From the NCBI GenBank assembly GCA_948330435.1, contig CAOJBY010000020.1, positions 1 through 64,000 of the forward strand: 64,000 nt of DNA. Direction: 5' to 3'. Below the pieces are notes generated by a model. The model made no database searches, was not told where the DNA came from, and worked only from the letters and a program-made list of their open reading frames with translations. The DNA is from an uncultured Lachnoclostridium sp. (GTDB taxonomy: Bacteria > Bacillota > Clostridia > Lachnospirales > Lachnospiraceae). Positions 59,822 through 64,000 of the stretch are shown in pieces. Each line of letters opens with the position of its first letter. Position 1 is the stretch's first letter. The position numbers were made by a program, and so were the translations under genes.

Positions 59822-60466
59822 ATTTCGAGTCACTTCCTCCGTGTGGAGGATGACCCTTTCTTTACTCGGATAGAAACTTCGTCTGACAATTTCAATCCAC
59901 ATCCTCCGTGTGGAGGATGACCCTTTCTGTACAGGCTCTGCCAAGCCGAGTACAAAAATTTCAATCCACATCCTCCGTGTGGAGGATGACGCTCTGGTGT
60001 TTCTTTCAATTTCTCCGGAATAGGTATTTCAATCCACATCCTCCGTGTGGAGGATGACTCCGTTTCGATAGATTTCTGTCAGCAAATATATGTAATTTCA
60101 ATCCACATCCTCCGTGTGGAGGATGACGAGACAATACACCGGCCAGAGCAGACATAGATAATTTCAATCCACATCCTCCGTGTGGAGGATGACTTTGAGG
60201 AAACCGGGCAATCCGTGACCGAAGCACAATTTCAATCCACATCCTCCGTGTGGAGGATGACCTCACACCACCATAGGGCTTGATATATGTATTGTAATTT
60301 CAATCCACATCCTCCGTGTGGAGGATGACAATCAGCAGGCCCATCACAAAATCAACTCCCATGAGATTTCAATCCACATCCTCCGTGTGGAGGATGACTG
60401 AAAATGGGAGACAAACCCCAGTGAAGAGATATGATTTCAATCCACATCCTCCGTGTGGAGGATGAC
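59822..60466 (-). CRISPR. Type I-C CRISPR array, 10 repeats and 9 spacers
   Basis: The 33-bp repeat reads ATTTCAATCCACATCC then TCCGTGTGGAGGATGAC on the plus strand, with the palindrome ATCCTCC/GGAGGAT. Copies start at 59822, 59889, 59958, 60026, 60095, 60161, 60229, 60297, 60366 and 60434. Spacers are 33-36 nt. The 59822 repeat has four changes at its conserved end, marking it as the old, trailer end; the leader lies on the cas2 side. Transcription is on the minus strand, like the cas genes. Confidence 0.97.
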
Positions 60467-60634
60467 AGCAAAAACAGCCAAAATATTATAATCTCAAACA
60501 AAATATCCAGCTATTTTCACAAAAACAATTAATCCTATTATTTATTTCCTCCATTCCAAAGCTCAAATACACAAAATTCCGCATAAATCCAAGTGCGAAT
60601 CCCCCACACTTTTTATGTTCACTTACAATCCGCA
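60467..60634 (-). promoter_or_regulatory. CRISPR leader
   Basis: AT-rich non-coding stretch between the newest repeat and cas2. Poly-A tracts in GCAAAAACAGCCAAAATATT adjoin the first repeat, and a weak inverted repeat AGTGCG/CGCACT lies near 60592-60637. Its place fits the leader where new spacers are added. Confidence 0.7.
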
Positions 60635-60925
60635 CTAAAAAATCAAAGGCCCATTCATATCCATGCTTTCTTTCACACCAATATGCTCCACTTTGTTTTT
60701 ATAATTATTCCCCAGGTAATAAAAACGCAGGCTATCCTTTTTGACATCAATAATTTCTTCCAGGATCGCTTTCACCTCTCTGCACTTAGCCGCATCCATC
60801 TCACATTCAAAAACAGAATTTTGAACTCTTTGCCCATAGTTCACACATTGCTTCGCCACCCGGCGAAGCCGTTTTTTTCCTGCCTCCGTTTCCGTATTTA
60901 CATCATAAGTAATAAGCACAAGCAT
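60635..60925 (-). CDS. cas2: CRISPR-associated endoribonuclease Cas2, type I-C
   Basis: A 96-residue ferredoxin-fold protein. MLVLITYDVNTETEAGKKRL has the catalytic Asp, and GQRVQNSVFECEMD is the conserved second strand. It forms the spacer-integration complex with Cas1. 50 bases after cas1, and the last gene before the array. Confidence 0.95.
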   Translation of the reverse strand: MLVLITYDVNTETEAGKKRLRRVAKQCVNYGQRVQNSVFECEMDAAKCREVKAILEEIIDVKKDSLRFYYLGNNYKNKVEHIGVKESMDMNGPLIF

Positions 60926-60975
60926 TGCAATCCCCCTAAACTAATTTTCCTGGCACACTGACGGCTCTTGATATC

Positions 60976-62007
60976 CTACTTCCACAAAAATGGCGGATAT
61001 GCATCCAAATCCCCTCGCAAATAGCGAGCCAAAAGCAATGCCTGCGTGTAGGGCACCATCCCCCATTCCACCTTTTCCTCTAAAAACGGATGCTTTATTA
61101 CCTCCTGTTTTCGCATCTGCCAGGCGGATAGCACATTCTTCCTTGTTTCCTCATCCATAATAACTGCTCCGTTTTCTTTCTGATAAAAACCGGAAACAGA
61201 TACCATCCTCTTATTCACCAGGGATAAAACAAAACGATCTGCAAACACCGGTCTCAATTCCTCCATCAAATCCAGAGCAAGGGATGTCCTCCCCGGACGA
61301 TCCGTATGCATAAATCCCACATAAGGGTCCAATCCCACTGTTTCCAATGCCGCCCCGCACATATGCAACAGCAGCGTATAAACAAAGGAAAGCAATGCAT
61401 TGATTGCATCCAAAGGCGGCCGTCTGCTTCTCCCATGAAAGGAAAAATCCTCTTTCTGCTGCAAAATCAATTCATCAAATACGGAAAAATATAAACTTGC
61501 AGCCTCTCCTTCAATTCCCCGCAAAGTCTCAACGGAATCGCACCTCTGCACAGAACTTAATGACATTTTCAATTGTCCGGAAACTCGTTTCAGTCTCTCC
61601 ACATCCAAACGCATCCCGTGATCCCGTGTTGCACGCTCCAATACCCATCTGGCATTAAATATCTTTCCTGTTATAAAGTTTTTTGCAATATCAAGGCTTA
61701 TTTGCTTATCTTCCGAAATCAAATACTGCTTCTTTCTCAACAGCACATTTCCATGCTCTTCCCCTGAAACCCTGGCTAAAAAACGTCCGGATTGTGATAA
61801 GAAAGAAAGGGCTACATTTCTTTTTGCACAAGCCCCCATCAAAGCAGGACTCGCCCCTGTAAAACCAAATGTCACAATCGCATCCAGATTATGTAACGGC
61901 ACTCTGCCTACTTCCTGCTTGTCAGACAGAACCACCACATTCTCCCCATCCAGAGACAGATACTTGTCCGCAGAAGTAATATAAAGTGTATTAAGCAGCT
62001 TCTTCAA
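60976..62007 (-). CDS. cas1: CRISPR-associated endonuclease Cas1, type I-C
   Basis: A 343-residue integrase. The start is a TTG at 62007 giving (M)KKLLNTLYITS, the usual type I-C beginning; it overlaps the cas4 stop by 4 bases, with AGGAG upstream. IEGEAASLYFSVFDELI contains the metal-binding Glu, and MHTDRPGRTSLALDLMEELR the His and Asp of the active site. It inserts new spacers at the leader end. Confidence 0.95.
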   Translation of the reverse strand: MKKLLNTLYITSADKYLSLDGENVVVLSDKQEVGRVPLHNLDAIVTFGFTGASPALMGACAKRNVALSFLSQSGRFLARVSGEEHGNVLLRKKQYLISEDKQISLDIAKNFITGKIFNARWVLERATRDHGMRLDVERLKRVSGQLKMSLSSVQRCDSVETLRGIEGEAASLYFSVFDELILQQKEDFSFHGRSRRPPLDAINALLSFVYTLLLHMCGAALETVGLDPYVGFMHTDRPGRTSLALDLMEELRPVFADRFVLSLVNKRMVSVSGFYQKENGAVIMDEETRKNVLSAWQMRKQEVIKHPFLEEKVEWGMVPYTQALLLARYLRGDLDAYPPFLWK

Positions 62008-62693
62008 TCCTCGTTCTCCTCTTGTATCCGTTTGGAAATGTATGCTTTCACAGATCGCTCTTTCATCAACTTCGGAAGACATAAATTCTTCAGCGAACAT
62101 GCATTACAGGCTTTCGTCCGCTTCACTTTCGGCGTATATCTGCGTTCATAATAATGATGCATTTCCTCAAACGTATCTCTCACCCTTTGCCGGATTTCCT
62201 CACTCAATTCCACCTCAATCCGCCGCCGGATTTCTCCATAATATAAGTATCCTTTCTCAATCTCACACTCCAGCATTTCCTCCAGACACATAGCCTGAGC
62301 CGCCATCTGGAGCACATCTGCTTCCTCTTCTTTTGGCTGTCCCTTTTTGTATTCCACCGGGTACACCAGGTACCTGCCATCTCTTTTGTGGAGGGAAATG
62401 CCTTTCGCATCATCCCTATGGAACTCAACAATGTCACAGACCCCGCTGATTCCAAGTGTGGGGGAAAATACGGGCATTCCCCTGGAAATGATAACATCCC
62501 GCCTTTTTTCTGCCGAATAACCGTCATGAGCCTTTTTATGAAAAATGTTTCCCTCCACCGTCCTTAAGTTCTCGTCCCACTGCTGTTCTATATGAATCAG
62601 TGCCCACTGTCTTCTGCAAAAAGAAAAATGCTGAATCCCGGAGAGCATCAGGTAGTCTTCCTCCGAGTATCTCTTTAGCTCTTTCGGATACAT
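62004..62693 (-). CDS. cas4: CRISPR-associated exonuclease Cas4
   Basis: A 229-residue RecB-like nuclease. SFCRRQWALIHIEQQW has the first cluster Cys, a central VEYKKGQPKEEEAD carries the nuclease Glu-x-Lys, and CNACSLKNLCLP the last three Cys for the 4Fe-4S cluster. It trims prespacers with the right PAM. Its start overlaps the end of cas7. Confidence 0.94.
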   Translation of the reverse strand: MYPKELKRYSEEDYLMLSGIQHFSFCRRQWALIHIEQQWDENLRTVEGNIFHKKAHDGYSAEKRRDVIISRGMPVFSPTLGISGVCDIVEFHRDDAKGISLHKRDGRYLVYPVEYKKGQPKEEEADVLQMAAQAMCLEEMLECEIEKGYLYYGEIRRRIEVELSEEIRQRVRDTFEEMHHYYERRYTPKVKRTKACNACSLKNLCLPKLMKERSVKAYISKRIQEENED

Positions 62694-63565
62694 GTAACTC
62701 CCTCCGGAATCTTTTCTTCACAAATCCGCACCTCATAATCTCCATAGCACCTGGCCTGTACCTCCGCATTCTTTTTTTCCACCACTACGGAATCAAACAG
62801 CTTATAGGAGGGTGCATTCCCCAATTCCGAATCATGCTTAAAGATAATCAATTCCCGGACAGCCATTTTCCCTCTGGCAGCCGAATGATCGTGCTCGAAC
62901 ATATTCAAAATCGCTTCCCATAAAAGCTCCAAATCCGTCTCGCTAAAGCCAGTCACCTTTCGTGCAAGATTTGCGGAAACAAACCCCTCCGCCCGGTATA
63001 AGCCGTAAGGAACAATCTCCTTTCTCCCCATCTCCGTCTTCTTTTTCTCCGCATCTTTCTCCGTTGTAATGGCAACTCTCGTGATTGTCAGGCTTTGGGG
63101 AACAATGGGATCTACGGATCTGGCAAAGCCAAGCTGTACCGGCCCCCGAACCTGGCCGCAGTTTAAGTTTGCTTTCACAAATGTAGTCATCACAGCTCCA
63201 AAAGTCCGAATATCAAAAAATCTGGAACACATAAAGTCCCGAATCTTCACATCTAATGTAGGATCCTCTTTTTTCAATACAGGTATTTTTTTCTCATCTA
63301 TCGACAGCTCCTCAAATGCCTGTGCGTCACTGGTATTTAAAGGGATTCCCTCTTTAATATAAATCCGATACCCCTCTTCTCCCTCTTTTACTGTCTCCAC
63401 ATAGTTGCGGATTTTCCGTTTCAGGCATACATCCGTCACAATACCGTGCCCGGTATCCAGATCTACTCTGGGGGCATTGCCATTATCCGGATCTCCATTG
63501 GGATTTCCATTCTCCACATCAAATAAAACAACGAAATCGTAACGGTTTTTGATTACTTCACTCAT
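62675..63565 (-). CDS. cas7: Type I-C Cascade backbone protein Cas7 (Csd2)
   Basis: A 296-residue Csd2-family protein. RYDFVVLFDVENGNPNGDPD is the signature N-terminus, and KANLNCGQVRGPVQLGFARS is also conserved. It coats the crRNA spacer. Between cas8c and cas4 with 19-base overlap to cas4. Confidence 0.95.
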   Translation of the reverse strand: MSEVIKNRYDFVVLFDVENGNPNGDPDNGNAPRVDLDTGHGIVTDVCLKRKIRNYVETVKEGEEGYRIYIKEGIPLNTSDAQAFEELSIDEKKIPVLKKEDPTLDVKIRDFMCSRFFDIRTFGAVMTTFVKANLNCGQVRGPVQLGFARSVDPIVPQSLTITRVAITTEKDAEKKKTEMGRKEIVPYGLYRAEGFVSANLARKVTGFSETDLELLWEAILNMFEHDHSAARGKMAVRELIIFKHDSELGNAPSYKLFDSVVVEKKNAEVQARCYGDYEVRICEEKIPEGVTCIRKS

Positions 63566-64000
63566 TTATGCTTCCTCCTGTTTTCTCTCATATCTTTTCT
63601 GTGTCTGGTGATAATATCCCAGCATAAATACCGCCTGTTCCTCCAGGCTTAGCTGTCTTGGAATATTCAATTCAAGCCTGCCCAGGATCTCCACCGTCTG
63701 CTGCTCCAGTTTCACTGCTAATCCGGGCTTGTCCCTCCGCAATTTTTTCATATGGCTTTCTTTCAGTTTTAAAAGCTGTGCCATCACCAGTGCCGGTGTG
63801 CTGCACATACTGTTTAAATACTGATCTTTTATCGTCGTATTGAGGGCTCCCCCCGCAGATGTCTCCTGAATATTTTCTAATAGCGAAAACAGTCTTCCCA
63901 AAAGGTATGCCTGATCATTTGTTTCGGTGTTCAGTCCCACGCTCCACCCCTCCTTGTTTTTATATTTCACGCTGTTTTGACTTAAATATGCTTTTAATAT
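63566..64000 (-). CDS. cas8c: Type I-C Cas8c (Csd1), C-terminal part only
   Basis: The last 144 codons of a Csd1 gene that continues past the right edge. LLGRLFSLLENIQETSAGGA, ALNTTIKDQYLNSMCSTPAL and VFMLGYYHQTQKRY match the Csd1 C-terminus. The frame is open to base 64000, so the internal GTG at 63970 is not the start. cas5 and cas3 should lie beyond the window. Confidence 0.93.
   Translation of the reverse strand: MLKAYLSQNSVKYKNKEGWSVGLNTETNDQAYLLGRLFSLLENIQETSAGGALNTTIKDQYLNSMCSTPALVMAQLLKLKESHMKKLRRDKPGLAVKLEQQTVEILGRLELNIPRQLSLEEQAVFMLGYYHQTQKRYERKQEEA

Noticed and set aside
59830..60266. Open frames with repeated HPPHGGCGLK segments
   Set aside because: They are read-through of the CRISPR repeats and spacers, not proteins.

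Overview
The window looks like chromosome from an anaerobic Firmicute of the Lachnospiraceae (Clostridia), probably Blautia-like. The grounds are a methylenetetrahydrofolate reductase cluster of the acetogen type (metF, metV and an rnfC-like subunit), a corrinoid-activating protein (RACE type) beside a DUF3786 gene, two mannose-family PTS operons, a glycyl-radical enzyme with its activase, ECF S components behind FMN and THF riboswitches, and a type I-C CRISPR-Cas locus. The genus is inferred. No rRNA, tRNA, transposase or prophage gene was seen.

Layout. 1-2.6 kb: two overlapping flavodoxin-fold genes under a TetR regulator, then a LysR gene. 2.8-6.3 kb: metF, metV and a MetV-RnfC fusion. 6.4-8.5 kb: an esterase, a long palindromic element and aroE. 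8.6-14.7 kb: an amino-sugar operon (GNAT, PIG-L, murQ, mannose-type PTS IIB-IIC-IID-IIA) behind a GntR regulator. 14.8-15.8 kb: FMN riboswitch and ribU. 16-17.2 kb: thioredoxin and a TrxB-like flavoprotein without NADPH motifs. 17.3-23.9 kb: a peptide/nickel-type ABC transporter with an M20 peptidase. 24-30.2 kb: sdpR/sdpI-like pair, membrane and lipoprotein genes, an XRE regulator, a sugar-nucleotide reductase, a CPBP protease and a 10-TM permease. 30.2-32.7 kb: murT-gatD between 75-76 bp direct repeats. 32.8-36.7 kb: transaldolase-like gene, THF riboswitch and folT, asparaginase, YitT protein. 36.7-42.2 kb: second mannose-type PTS with a SIS protein, and a divergent GntR regulator plus Cof-type phosphatase. 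42.2-44.9 kb: DUF3786 and RACE. 45-49.2 kb: small or secreted proteins, DUF4125/DUF4037/TPR genes and a deleted glmM remnant. 49.2-54.4 kb: glycyl-radical enzyme with activase, a nagB-like gene with an apparent frameshift, and a DeoR regulator. 54.5-57.8 kb: a decayed PRD regulator and a 5'-truncated cellobiose-type PTS IIC, an RDD protein and a second Cof phosphatase. 57.9-59.7 kb: threonine aldolase-like and metallo-beta-lactamase-fold genes. 59.8-64 kb: CRISPR array, cas2, cas1, cas4, cas7 and the 3' end of cas8c.

How it fits together. Most operons import and catabolise amino sugars, amino-acid conjugates or peptides, each with a linked regulator. One-carbon and cofactor functions (methylene-THF reductase, folate and riboflavin uptake, corrinoid reactivation) are scattered through the same stretch.

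The most unusual non-coding signal is a family of dispersed palindromic elements in gene junctions (near 10.7, 18.0, 31.8, 36.7, 44.9, 50.2 and 52.7 kb). They share a core that includes ATGTGT in most full copies, while their stems differ in sequence but remain complementary. Several supply the stop codon or last codons of the neighbouring gene.
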